Shown here: one piece after another, positions 39,928 through 48,919 of the stretch
How the letters are laid out: every line of letters starts with the position of its first letter
Position numbering within the stretch: the stretch's first letter is position 1
Assembly: GCA_041392125.1 (NCBI GenBank)
Contig: JAWKMR010000007.1
Location: 62,001-126,000 of the forward strand
Source: Halomarinibacterium sp041392125
GTDB taxonomy: Bacteria > Bacteroidota > Bacteroidia > Flavobacteriales > Flavobacteriaceae
Length of the DNA: 64,000 nt
Direction of reading: 5' to 3'
Position numbers and translations under genes: made by a program
The notes under the pieces: model-generated
Database searches by the model: none
What the model was told of the DNA's origin: nothing
What the model saw: the letters and a program-made list of their open reading frames with translations, nothing else

Positions 39928-40788
39928 TTAGTTACCTTCTTGCGACATGGTTTCTAATTCGTCTTCAATCATGGTGTAGAATTGATCGATTTTTGGTAAC
40001 ACATAAATTTTGGTTCTACGGTTGGTCGATTTATTTTCCGCAGTAGTGTTAGGTACAAGTGGAACAAATTCTCCACGTCCGGCAGCAATTAACTGGGCTG
40101 GGTTCGCTCCTAATTCTTTTAACTTTCTTACTACAGCAGTAGATCGTTTCACACTTAAATCCCAGTTGTCTAACAATACCCCGCTCTTATAAGGAACATT
40201 ATCGGTATGGCCTTCTACTAAAGCCTCAAAATCGGGTTTGCTGTTAATAACGGTAGCAACTTTCCCTAAAATTTCGTTGGCTCTATTGGATAGTTCATAA
40301 CTACCGCTCTTAAATAGAACTTTATCACTTAAAGAGATAAATACGACTCCTTTTTCTACGTTAATTTCAATGTCCTGATCGTTAAGTCCAACTTCTTTCT
40401 TAAGACTAGTAACTAAGGCTAAGGTTACACTATCCTTTTTGTTAAGGGCGTCTTGAAGGCGTGTAATTTTAAGATCTTTTTCTTTTAAACTTTCCAAAGA
40501 CTTTTCAAGATTGGTAGCACCTTGTTGTGTAAGGATGGTAAGGTCTTTTGAACTTTTTATCAAATCCTCTTTGTCTTTTTTAAGATCGGCAATACGTTTT
40601 TCAAGTGCTGCAATAGTGGCATTGGCAGCAGCTTTATCTGCTTCACACGCATTTAATTTTACGGTGGCAGTGTTCAATAAATCTTGCGTAGTTTTTTGTT
40701 TAGCTTCTAACTCGGCATATTTCTTTTTAGAAACACACGAGGTAAAAACCAAACCTGTCATAAGTATTATTAAAGCGATTTTTTTCAT
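39928..40788 (-). CDS. OmpA-family lipoprotein
   Basis: 286 residues from the ATG at 40788; the longer frame overlaps the predicted promoter. The lipobox is VFTSC, with Cys about residue 18. A coiled coil rich in Lys/Glu/Ala covers about 25-130. The C-terminal OmpA-like peptidoglycan-binding domain has VLFKSGSYELS, VEGHTDNVPYKS, NWDLSVKRSTAVVRKL and NRRTKIYVLP. It ties the outer membrane to the cell wall. Confidence 0.93.
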   Translation of the reverse strand: MKKIALIILMTGLVFTSCVSKKKYAELEAKQKTTQDLLNTATVKLNACEADKAAANATIAALEKRIADLKKDKEDLIKSSKDLTILTQQGATNLEKSLESLKEKDLKITRLQDALNKKDSVTLALVTSLKKEVGLNDQDIEINVEKGVVFISLSDKVLFKSGSYELSNRANEILGKVATVINSKPDFEALVEGHTDNVPYKSGVLLDNWDLSVKRSTAVVRKLKELGANPAQLIAAGRGEFVPLVPNTTAENKSTNRRTKIYVLPKIDQFYTMIEDELETMSQEGN

Positions 40789-40812
40789 AATAGAGTATAT
40801 ATTTAGTTTGAC

Positions 40813-40820
40813 CAAAATTA
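40813..40820 (-). promoter_or_regulatory. Predicted -7 box for the OmpA-like gene
   Basis: TAATTTTG on the minus strand matches TAnnTTTG, 24 bp before the ATG at 40788. A TTG lies about 15 bp upstream of it, slightly closer than usual. Confidence 0.45.
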
Positions 40821-40872
40821 CTAATTAGCAAAGCGCAAGGAAAGTCCTTAACAATAATTTAAGTTAAAATTA

Positions 40873-41865
40873 TCAAAGATTGTTAAAGGTACGTTTTTTT
40901 TGAATATAGTATCGCCAAACAACCGAAGGAATGTGCCAATATTTATATGGCGTGGCATATTTTCTTCGTTTCTGAAGGTATTTTGGCGATAATTGGTAGA
41001 AACTAAAATGTGCTCTTAAAATGGCCCAAACATGAGCAAATTTTCCCTGAAAAAGAAATAACAACATAGCGGGGTTGTCCATAAACATGCGTTGAAATAA
41101 AATCCAATAGGCTCTTTTCCCTTTTACATTTTTTAGCAGAATTAATAAAGTGTTTCTAAAATTATAAAAGGTTTTTTGTGGATTGCTAGTTGTAAGAGTT
41201 GCACCTCCAAGGTGATAAACACTAGAAGTTCCAATGTATTTTATGGTTCCGCCATTACTATGTAACCGCCAGCATAAGTCTATCTCTTCTTGATGGGCAA
41301 ACAAATCTTCATCAAAAGCACCGGCTTGCCAAAACGCTTCTCGCTTTATAAATAAACAAGCTCCGGTAGCCCAAAAAATAGGAACAGTATCATTGTATTG
41401 CCCTTCATCTTTTTCGAGGGTGGTAAAGATACGTCCCCGGCAAAAAGGATATCCTAATTGATCGAGAAATCCTCCCGCAGCACCGGCATATTCAAAATAG
41501 TTTTTGTTTTTGTAGTCGAGGATTTTGGGTTGTGCCGCTACTAATTTCGGGTCTTCTTGAAAAGTAGCAATGATAGGCTGGAGCCAATTAGGGGTTACTT
41601 CCACATCATTATTAAGTAATACAAACATGTCTTCGTTTAGCCCTTTTAAAGCATCATTATAGCCTTTGGCGTAGCCGCCATTACTATTATTCTGAATGAT
41701 TTTAACTGAAGGAAAGGACTGTTTCACAAAAGGCACACTATCATCAACGGAAGCATTATCTGCTATATAGATTGTAGCCTCTGGTGAATGTGCCATCACC
41801 GAGGGCAAAAACTGCTCTAGTAATGCCTTTCCGTTCCAGTTTAGGATGACAATGGCGATTTGCAT
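40873..41865 (-). CDS. Glycosyltransferase family 2 protein
   Basis: 330 residues of GT-A fold: VILNWNGKALLEQFLPSV, IADNASVDDSV (nucleotide-sugar Asp), LNNDVEVTPNWL with the DxD-like NDV, and EEIDLCWRLHSNG. Similar to rhamnosyl/N-glycan-type transferases; donor and acceptor unknown. It starts 21 bp after the SSS symporter gene stop. Confidence 0.92.
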   Translation of the reverse strand: MQIAIVILNWNGKALLEQFLPSVMAHSPEATIYIADNASVDDSVPFVKQSFPSVKIIQNNSNGGYAKGYNDALKGLNEDMFVLLNNDVEVTPNWLQPIIATFQEDPKLVAAQPKILDYKNKNYFEYAGAAGGFLDQLGYPFCRGRIFTTLEKDEGQYNDTVPIFWATGACLFIKREAFWQAGAFDEDLFAHQEEIDLCWRLHSNGGTIKYIGTSSVYHLGGATLTTSNPQKTFYNFRNTLLILLKNVKGKRAYWILFQRMFMDNPAMLLFLFQGKFAHVWAILRAHFSFYQLSPKYLQKRRKYATPYKYWHIPSVVWRYYIQKKRTFNNL

Positions 41866-41885
41866 AAGGGCAAAGTAATGGAAAA

Positions 41886-43583
41886 TTATTCCAGTACTTG
41901 TAATTCATTAGTACTTTTAAAAACCGTTCCTTGAAAGACTAAAGCCAACAACATCACTATTGCCGCTCCCAATACATTCAACCACAAATACGGAATAATA
42001 TCTATCCACCAAATAACAATAATGATAACTTGCGTAATAATAGCCGCAAAAAAGGTGGCTTTGGCTTTCACAAATTTCACAAAAAACGCTAACAAGAATA
42101 CCCCTAAAATATTTCCGTAGAAAATAGAACCAATGATATTGACCAACTGAATTAAGTTGTCAAACAAGTTGGCAAAACAGGCAATACCAATGGCAATAAG
42201 CCCCCAAGCCAAAGTAAACCAGCGGGAGGCTCTTAGGTAGTGGCGTTCGGTTTGCCCGGGTGCATTCCGTTTGTACAAATCGATGGCTGTGGTAGAACCC
42301 AAAGCATTCAATTCGCTGGCGGTAGAAGACATAGCAGCACTCAATATCACCGCTAGCAGTAAGCCTATCAATCCGCGAGGAAGTTGCGTGAGAATGAAGT
42401 GTATAAACACATAATCCTTATCATTCGTTTCGTTATTGGGGTTGGCTTGTTTAATTAAGGCTTTGGCTTCTTCACGCAGCTCTTTTTCCGAAGTATTGAG
42501 TTCTACAATCCTGTTTAAATGATTTTTTTGTTGTGTAGCGTCTTCGGTGCGAGCATAGAGTAATTGCTCTCGCTTAATGGTTTTCTGAAGTTGTGCTTTT
42601 TCAACTTCTAGTGCTTTGTACGCATCTGCATATTCAGAAGCCATGACACTTTTTACCGAAGATGGATTAAAATTTAAGGGCGAGGTATTAAATTGATAAA
42701 ATACAAACACCATTACTCCAATAAGCAGAATAAAAAATTGCATGGGCACTTTTAAAAAACCGTTCATAATCAACCCCATTTGGCTTTGTTTTACACTCCG
42801 CCCCGAAAGATAGCGCTGCACCTGACTTTGATCGGTTCCAAAATAGGAGAGGGCTAAAAAAGTTCCGCCAATAATACCACTCCAAAATGTGTATCTGTTT
42901 TCAAAATCGAAAGAAAAGTCGAGGATGTTCATTTTGCCATTAGCTCCAGCAATTTCTAAGGCTTTTCCGAAGGAAACATCTAACGGAAGAAAATTCAGAA
43001 TAATTAAAAAAGCGAGAAACATTCCCCCAAAAATGACCCCCATTTGCTGTTTCTGGGTAATGCTCACTGCTTTGGTACCGCCGCTTACCACATAAATAAT
43101 TACCAGCAACCCAATAATAATATTGAGATACAACAAATTCCAACCCAACACTGCCGAAAGAATAATGGAAGGTGCAAAAATGGTTATTCCTGCCGAAAGG
43201 CCCCGTTGAATAAGAAAGATAAGCGCCGTGAGGGTTCGGGTTTTACGGTCGAAACGCCCTTCCAGGTATTCGTAAGCGGTAAATACCTTCATTTTATGGT
43301 ACAACGGAATAAAAACCGCACTAATAATCACCATGGCAATGGGGAGTCCAAAGTAAAATTGCACAAAGCCCATGCCGTCATGAAAAGCTTGCCCGGGGGT
43401 CGATAAAAATGTAATGGCACTCGCTTGGGTAGCCATCACACTCAACCCAATGGTCCACCAGTGGGCTTCACTTCCTCCTTTAAGATAGTCGGTTACGTTT
43501 TTATTGCCACGGGCTTTGTACATTCCATATAGGATAATGAATGTAAGCGTAGCAAGTAATACTATCCAGTCAATCCGTTCCAT
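41886..43583 (-). CDS. Sodium:solute symporter (SSS family)
   Basis: 565 residues with about 13 membrane helices. SSS signatures include DYLKGGSEAHWWTIGLSVMATQASAITFLSTPGQAFHDGMGF and FGTDQSQVQRYL. Unlike standard family members it carries an insertion of about 90 residues (roughly 320-390), a Lys/Glu/Gln-rich coiled coil (YKALEVEKAQLQKTIKREQL, ELREEAKALIKQ). Substrate unknown. The start codon directly abuts the stop of a 42-residue membrane ORF. Confidence 0.92.
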   Translation of the reverse strand: MERIDWIVLLATLTFIILYGMYKARGNKNVTDYLKGGSEAHWWTIGLSVMATQASAITFLSTPGQAFHDGMGFVQFYFGLPIAMVIISAVFIPLYHKMKVFTAYEYLEGRFDRKTRTLTALIFLIQRGLSAGITIFAPSIILSAVLGWNLLYLNIIIGLLVIIYVVSGGTKAVSITQKQQMGVIFGGMFLAFLIILNFLPLDVSFGKALEIAGANGKMNILDFSFDFENRYTFWSGIIGGTFLALSYFGTDQSQVQRYLSGRSVKQSQMGLIMNGFLKVPMQFFILLIGVMVFVFYQFNTSPLNFNPSSVKSVMASEYADAYKALEVEKAQLQKTIKREQLLYARTEDATQQKNHLNRIVELNTSEKELREEAKALIKQANPNNETNDKDYVFIHFILTQLPRGLIGLLLAVILSAAMSSTASELNALGSTTAIDLYKRNAPGQTERHYLRASRWFTLAWGLIAIGIACFANLFDNLIQLVNIIGSIFYGNILGVFLLAFFVKFVKAKATFFAAIITQVIIIVIWWIDIIPYLWLNVLGAAIVMLLALVFQGTVFKSTNELQVLE

Positions 43584-43712
43584 TTATGAATAGTATTTCA
43601 TTAAGTAATAGAAAAGAAGAATATAAATAGCATTTAACACTAAAACCCAGGTGTACTTATATTTCCAACTGAATTTTACCCGTAGTCCGTCTCGTGAGGT
43701 TTTGTGTTCCAT
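43584..43712 (-). CDS. 42-residue single-pass membrane protein linked to the SSS symporter
   Basis: ATG at 43712, TAA at 43584-43586. The sequence is positively charged at the start (HKTSRDGLRVKFSWKYKY) followed by one membrane helix (TWVLVLNAIYILLFYYLM). It fits with no gap on either side: its ATG touches the PIG-L stop at 43713 and its stop touches the symporter start at 43583. Zero-gap packing and a clean charge/hydrophobic split make it a likely real gene, possibly a small accessory subunit of the symporter, as small SSS subunits are known elsewhere. Function inferred only. Confidence 0.7.
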   Translation of the reverse strand: MEHKTSRDGLRVKFSWKYKYTWVLVLNAIYILLFYYLMKYYS

Positions 43713-46214
43713 TTAGTTTCCTAAAGATAGTAAATTGGCAAACAATCTGTATGCTCCAGAAACGCCTGCTGGCAACTCTCTAAAAAAGCTTAAACCGGTA
43801 TAAACGAAGTGCCCTTTTCCGTATTTGGCGACCAAAAGCGAGCCGGTAGTAGCTGCTTCATCTTTGTCGTGCATTCCCAAAACAGGGGTATAGGCAGTAT
43901 CCCATTCGTTAGGAAAATACAGCCCTCGTTCTTGTACCCAACCTTCAAAATCTTTTGAAGTAATTTTATTGGGTGTATTTAACACAGGATGATTAGGATT
44001 GAGAAAGGTAACTGTAGCATTTTCGTCGGTAACACGATCGCGAGATAACTTTAGCGGAAGCGGGGCAAAATCTTCAGTAACCAATCCGCGCGAAGTATTG
44101 TATTGAACAATCAACGTTCCACCTTGGGCTACATAGTTGTTTAAAATTTCCTTTTTGAAGGCTAAATCCTCCACCGTATTATAAGCTCGAATACCTACCA
44201 CTATGGCATCAAAATGCTGCAAATTTTCTGAAGTAATTTCTGAAGGAACTATGGTTGTAACCCTATAACCAATTTGCTTTAAACTCTCCGGAATAGCATC
44301 TCCGGCTCCATTAATGTAACCAATGTTTTGCCCTCGTTTTTCAATAGGGATTCGCACCAATTTTGCTTGTGAAGGCAATAACACATTTTGAAAGGGGATA
44401 TGGTCATAATCTATCGTTACCAATTCTTTATCGCTGAAAGAATCCCCCACTTGTGCTAGAGGTTTAAGATAGCCTTCGTTTTGATTTTTTGGTGGAGTTA
44501 CTTTGAAAATTAAAGTTTGTGTGGCTCCTTTGGCTCCTAATGAAAAGCCCTGTTCCTGTGGAAAAACCTCCCAGCCCCTTGGGTGTTGTAATGATAGTGT
44601 TCCGTTAATATTTTCCCTTCCCGCTCTAACAATCACCGAAACTTCTTTAGGTTCGTTAGTAGAAAAAATAAGTACCTTTTCGGGGATAGAGGTAGTCACT
44701 ACTGGAAGCACCTCGAAGGGTTGGTACACCTCGCCTTTAACCGGGTCGTTGTATTTGTAGGTAATATTTCTTTCAAATGAAATTTGTTTTCCGGCAATCG
44801 TCATATTAAAAGTCACGGGAAACAGGTATGTTCTTTCAGGTAGTCCTCTAAGATTTTCATCGGCTACAGTATACATTCCCAACGAACCTTCTTCATTTAA
44901 CCAATACGGTGCTGTAAATTCTTTTCCAGAAAAGGTAAACTCGGTACTTTCCAGAGTGTATTTTTCATTATTTTTTAACGGAGTAACCACCAATGGTGCC
45001 ATAAAACTTATCACAGAGGAAGTTACAGAGTTCAACTTCACATCTGCGTTAGAACGGTTAATAGCCTCTACCGTAACTTTTACATTGTCCTTTGGAGCCA
45101 CTGTTTGTTGGTTGGAAACGGCTTCTAAAAATAATCCCGCACATTGGGCAATAAGTTCTTTTAGTGATGCTATTTTAATAGTTTTCCAATGACTTTCGGG
45201 AAGTTTCTGAAGCAGCTCATACGCTTCCATGAGTTTTGGAATATGTACGGAAGGGTCTTTAAAATTGAAGTTCTCTTCAATAGGGTATAAAATAGCGCCT
45301 ATTTTTTCTCCACCTTCCAATCGTGACCAAGAAGTATCGATGCCTTCAAACAGGTTCGAGGTTTTAGGCATGTCACCTTTAAGTAATTCTACATATTCGG
45401 TTTCACTACCTCGGGAGCCTGTATTTCCAAAACCTTGCGATTTGTGCATACTTCGGCTTAAAGCCGCAATTTCTCCATTAGACAGTCCTAAACTGGAATA
45501 ATAGTTTCCAGTTTCTACAGAAACGAGATTGCTTTTATCTGCCTTTTCGAAATTTTCTTGGCTACCGTAAAACCACCAAGAGGTGTTGAAGAAAAGCCGT
45601 TTGGGTTGCCAAGTGCCATATTTTTCAGCAGAATTTGGATATTTTGAAGCATCGCCTACCAAATCCCATGCTTCAAAACTGAGCATGGCCGACGAAGTAT
45701 GGTGCCCATGGGTACTCCCGGGAGTACGATGGTTAAAACGATTGATAATAATGTCCGGCTGAAATCGTCTAATATTTTGCACTACATCCCCCAGTACTTC
45801 CTCTTTGTTCCAAATGGCAAGCGTTTCATCGGGATGTTTGGAATACCCAAAATCATTGGCTCTGGTAAAAAATTGCTGTCCGCCATCGGTTCTTCGTGCC
45901 GCAAGCAGTTCCTGGGTTCGGATGACCCCCAAAAGTTCACTTAGTTCGGTGCCTATCAAATTTTGCCCACCATCGCCACGGGTAATAGACAAATAGGCCG
46001 TTTGGGCCTTTACATCGTTGGCAAGATAGGAGATGAGTCTTGTATTTTCGTCATCCGGGTGTGCAGCAATATACAATGCAGAACCCAAAAAATTAAGTTT
46101 TTGCAAATCGTGATAGATTTCGGATGCAGTAGGTTTTTTAGGAGTTTGTGCCGTGATACATAGCGAAACTAATAAAAGTAAAAAAGGTGTTTTTAGTAGT
46201 TTTTTGAAAATCAT
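43713..46214 (-). CDS. PIG-L family deacetylase, large exported form
   Basis: 833 residues with a signal peptide (about 1-23). N-terminal PIG-L/LmbE metal site AHPDDE plus a second ligand set STHGHHTSS; these Zn enzymes de-N-acetylate GlcNAc-type sugars. The C-terminal 250 residues look like a GATase/ThuA-like sheet (YNTVEDLAFKKEILNNYVAQGGTLIVQYN, YGKGHFVYTGLSFFRELPAGVSGA), with a beta-rich middle domain. The substrate, perhaps a polysaccharide or surface glycan, is unknown. Confidence 0.9.
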   Translation of the reverse strand: MIFKKLLKTPFLLLLVSLCITAQTPKKPTASEIYHDLQKLNFLGSALYIAAHPDDENTRLISYLANDVKAQTAYLSITRGDGGQNLIGTELSELLGVIRTQELLAARRTDGGQQFFTRANDFGYSKHPDETLAIWNKEEVLGDVVQNIRRFQPDIIINRFNHRTPGSTHGHHTSSAMLSFEAWDLVGDASKYPNSAEKYGTWQPKRLFFNTSWWFYGSQENFEKADKSNLVSVETGNYYSSLGLSNGEIAALSRSMHKSQGFGNTGSRGSETEYVELLKGDMPKTSNLFEGIDTSWSRLEGGEKIGAILYPIEENFNFKDPSVHIPKLMEAYELLQKLPESHWKTIKIASLKELIAQCAGLFLEAVSNQQTVAPKDNVKVTVEAINRSNADVKLNSVTSSVISFMAPLVVTPLKNNEKYTLESTEFTFSGKEFTAPYWLNEEGSLGMYTVADENLRGLPERTYLFPVTFNMTIAGKQISFERNITYKYNDPVKGEVYQPFEVLPVVTTSIPEKVLIFSTNEPKEVSVIVRAGRENINGTLSLQHPRGWEVFPQEQGFSLGAKGATQTLIFKVTPPKNQNEGYLKPLAQVGDSFSDKELVTIDYDHIPFQNVLLPSQAKLVRIPIEKRGQNIGYINGAGDAIPESLKQIGYRVTTIVPSEITSENLQHFDAIVVGIRAYNTVEDLAFKKEILNNYVAQGGTLIVQYNTSRGLVTEDFAPLPLKLSRDRVTDENATVTFLNPNHPVLNTPNKITSKDFEGWVQERGLYFPNEWDTAYTPVLGMHDKDEAATTGSLLVAKYGKGHFVYTGLSFFRELPAGVSGAYRLFANLLSLGN

Positions 46215-46226
46215 ATCTTTTAGATT

Positions 46227-46781
46227 TTAATCAATATTGTGTTGAATTTCATTTTCTTCTTCCTGTAAAAATTCTTCAATTTCTTCAGGCTTTATTACAC
46301 TTACCCCTTTTTGTAACATTAAGCTATTGGGGTAGGTTATTAATTTGTCTTCTTTGGTTTTCAGTAATACATGAAAAGCTTTAATATCTTCTATAGTTCC
46401 TTGATAGTCGTATTCTTTGTCATGAATAATGATATAATCTCCTATTTTATAGGGGAAGGTAAAAAACATGATTACGCCACTGGTAACATTGCTTAAAATA
46501 GACCATTGAGCAAATAGGGCTACTCCAATAACAGCAAAAACTGAAGATAACACAACACCTACACTACTGAAATCGACCCCCCAAATAAGGACTCCGCTTA
46601 ACAGAATACCAAAGACAATCAAAAAGTTAATATATTTTATAATTAACCCGGTACGATGTTCTACTTTTTCAGACTTATTCGCAAAGCGATTTACAATAAT
46701 AATTAGTATCCATCGGATAATGAGAAGCACAAAAATGATACTTACTGTAAGGATAATTTCAAAAAGGAATTTTTCAAGCAT
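46227..46781 (-). CDS. Small MscS-type mechanosensitive channel
   Basis: 184 residues: three membrane helices (the last, LFAQWSILSNVTSGVIMFFTFPYKIGD, is the MscS pore helix leading into the beta domain) and a short beta region. Shorter than E. coli MscS (286), lacking most of the C-terminal cage. Likely osmotic protection. It lies 13 bp before the PIG-L gene and 4 bp after the lipoprotein gene in the same direction. Confidence 0.9.
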   Translation of the reverse strand: MLEKFLFEIILTVSIIFVLLIIRWILIIIVNRFANKSEKVEHRTGLIIKYINFLIVFGILLSGVLIWGVDFSSVGVVLSSVFAVIGVALFAQWSILSNVTSGVIMFFTFPYKIGDYIIIHDKEYDYQGTIEDIKAFHVLLKTKEDKLITYPNSLMLQKGVSVIKPEEIEEFLQEEENEIQHNID

Positions 46782-46785
46782 AGGG

Positions 46786-47697
46786 TTAATTGAGTAATAA
46801 AGAATCTCTTAGGTATTCATATTGGGTACTGTTTTGTGACCAATACTTCGATTTCATTCTACGTAATTTTTCGGCAGTGGTTTTTAATCCGTTGGGATGT
46901 GTTTCCTCCCATCGTTCAATTTCGTAGGGCGGTTTACTGTTGAAATAAATAGCTAAGTTTCTTTTTATTTCGGGATAATCTAAAGTATACGAAGAAATAG
47001 AATCTCCTTGCATGAGTTTTCCGTAGGCATTTTTTGCTATTATAGGAGTGTGGCTCATTCTGAAATATTCAAAACTAGGTAGCACACTAATATCTCCTGT
47101 GGGTAACTCGTCGGGGTTAATGCGAATAAGATTCCATAATTCACTCTCGAGCCAAGTTTTAGGTAGCTGTAAATCTTGATCTGCTTCTCCTTCAAAATAA
47201 GAGTGCGAAACTATTTCAAAATCTTTTTTTGTATTAAGCTGTATATACGCATGGCCACACCATTCTTGCATACTAAACGAAGTTTTAAGCGCATGCTCGG
47301 TAGCATTCACCGGGTAAAAAACACTGGTCATGACCGAATACGGATAAATACCTGTTATGTATTTTTTTACCTGATTTAATTTTAAAACAGGAATGTTCGT
47401 TTCTGTCACTGCATTCGCTTTTACTTGCACTTCGGGTAAAAAATCTTCGGTAACAAAAATGTTTACAGCTTTTCCTTTTCGTAGTTCGCCATAACGCTCT
47501 TGGGTTAAATCATACGAAGTGATTTCTGCAGTTCCATCGTACCAATACGATTTGAATTCTTCCGAAAGAGAACGATTTTTAAGAGTTTTTGATTCTTCCT
47601 TGGATGTTGGTATAAGGTTGTTTTCAGATTTCTTACACCCAATAAAAACAACAATACTTAGTAAATAGGTTGCGAAAACTAATCGTGAACGAGACAT
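46786..47697 (-). CDS. Lipoprotein of unknown function next to maf
   Basis: 303 residues from the ATG at 47697, which begins a lipoprotein signal ending in the lipobox VFIGC (Cys about 21); a longer frame to 47733 adds a 12-residue extension overlapping the maf-like end. The mature protein has several aromatic/polar blocks (EFKSYWYDGTAEITSYDLTQ, MQEWCGHAYIQLN) but no domain I know. It lies between Maf and MscS genes. Confidence 0.75.
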   Translation of the reverse strand: MSRSRLVFATYLLSIVVFIGCKKSENNLIPTSKEESKTLKNRSLSEEFKSYWYDGTAEITSYDLTQERYGELRKGKAVNIFVTEDFLPEVQVKANAVTETNIPVLKLNQVKKYITGIYPYSVMTSVFYPVNATEHALKTSFSMQEWCGHAYIQLNTKKDFEIVSHSYFEGEADQDLQLPKTWLESELWNLIRINPDELPTGDISVLPSFEYFRMSHTPIIAKNAYGKLMQGDSISSYTLDYPEIKRNLAIYFNSKPPYEIERWEETHPNGLKTTAEKLRRMKSKYWSQNSTQYEYLRDSLLLN

Positions 47698-47729
47698 TAG
47701 GGATTGTTTTTTGTAAAAATAACATAAAA

Positions 47730-48317
47730 TCAACGGTTCGCAATTTCCATTAACGTTTTATAAACAAGTCGGGTGGGGAGCCCCATGACATTGAAAAAGC
47801 AACCTTCAATTTTTTCGACCCCAATGTATCCCAACCAATCCTGAATCCCGTAACTTCCTGCTTTATCAAAAGGTTTACAAGTGTTAAGGTAGTATGTAAT
47901 TTCTTCTAAATGAAGTTTTTTGAACCAAACTTTAGTACAATCATTTACTGTAATCTGAAAATTTTTGGACGTAAAACATACTGAAGTATATACTTCATGG
48001 ACATCGTTACTTAACTCTTGAAGCATGGTCACAGCATCCCCAAAATCTTTAGGCTTTCCAATAGCTTTATGATTTTTCCAAACAATGGTATCGCTGGTAA
48101 TCACAATCTCTTTTTCTGAAATATCCTGAAAAGCCGAAGCTTTTAACTGCGCGAGATAATCGGTAATTTCTGAAGCTTGTAAATGGGGCGGATAGACCTC
48201 TTCAACTTCACGAACATCTACGGTAAAATCCACATTCAGTTCTTTAAAGAAATGTTGCCTTCTGGGGGATCCCGAGGCTAAAATAAGGTGGTAGTTTTTC
48301 AATTTTTCCTTTAGCAT
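47730..48317 (-). CDS. maf: Maf-family nucleotide pyrophosphatase
   Basis: 195 residues from the ATG at 48317, three bases past the GNAT stop. The N-terminal LILASGSPRRQHFFKEL is the Maf signature, followed by ITSDTIVW (Mg/nucleotide) and a KAGSYGIQDW segment. Maf proteins hydrolyse noncanonical nucleoside triphosphates. Confidence 0.94.
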   Translation of the reverse strand: MLKEKLKNYHLILASGSPRRQHFFKELNVDFTVDVREVEEVYPPHLQASEITDYLAQLKASAFQDISEKEIVITSDTIVWKNHKAIGKPKDFGDAVTMLQELSNDVHEVYTSVCFTSKNFQITVNDCTKVWFKKLHLEEITYYLNTCKPFDKAGSYGIQDWLGYIGVEKIEGCFFNVMGLPTRLVYKTLMEIANR

Positions 48318-48319
48318 TG

Positions 48320-48919
48320 TTAAAGAATCAGTTTTTGCTTCAAATTCTCTTTTATAGTTTCTTCCCATTCTTTTTTCAAAATACTTAAAACAATACTGTC
48401 CCGCCTTCCGTTTAATCCTTCACAATTGCTTCGAAGGACTCCTTCTACAGTACACCCTATGCTTTTCATAGCGGCAATGCTTTTTTTGTTATTGTTATCG
48501 GCTCTAAATTCAACACGAGCCACTCCCAGGGTTTCAAAGGCAAATTGTAATAACAGAAACTTACAATGCTTGTTTAATCCTGTCCCTTGAAATTGTTTTC
48601 CATACCAAGTATACCCCAATTGTAGTGTATTGTGTTGCTGCTGAATGTCGTAAAAACGGGTACTACCGGCATATTGATTGGTTTTTTTATCGAATACAAT
48701 AAAAGGGTAAGAATCCTTTTCGGCTTTTTTAGAAAGAGCTATCTGGATGTAACGCTTCAGATTTTCTTTTCCGCTACCGGATACTAAAGAATACTCCCAT
48801 AATTCGGGCTCCTGGATTGAAAAGGCCAGAAGATGTTCTATATCCTGAAGCGTAAGTGGGCGAAGCAGCACCCTTTCGTTTTCTAACCTATAATTTTCTG
48901 AAAAGTCAACATTCATCAT
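48320..48919 (-). CDS. GNAT-family acetyltransferase (RimJ/RimL-like)
   Basis: 199 residues: LENERVLLRPLTLQDIEHLL at the start, YTWYGKQFQGTGLNKHC for acetyl-CoA binding (Q/RxxGxG/A-like), and RVEFRADNNNKKSIAAMKSIG before the C-terminus. Substrate unknown. The start overlaps the prenyltransferase stop by four bases (48916-48919). Confidence 0.9.
   Translation of the reverse strand: MMNVDFSENYRLENERVLLRPLTLQDIEHLLAFSIQEPELWEYSLVSGSGKENLKRYIQIALSKKAEKDSYPFIVFDKKTNQYAGSTRFYDIQQQHNTLQLGYTWYGKQFQGTGLNKHCKFLLLQFAFETLGVARVEFRADNNNKKSIAAMKSIGCTVEGVLRSNCEGLNGRRDSIVLSILKKEWEETIKENLKQKLIL

Noticed and set aside
46786..47697. Septum-formation inhibitor Maf (a label sometimes carried by genes here)
   Set aside because: The sequence is a lipoprotein with no Maf motif; the true Maf gene is next to it at 47730-48317.
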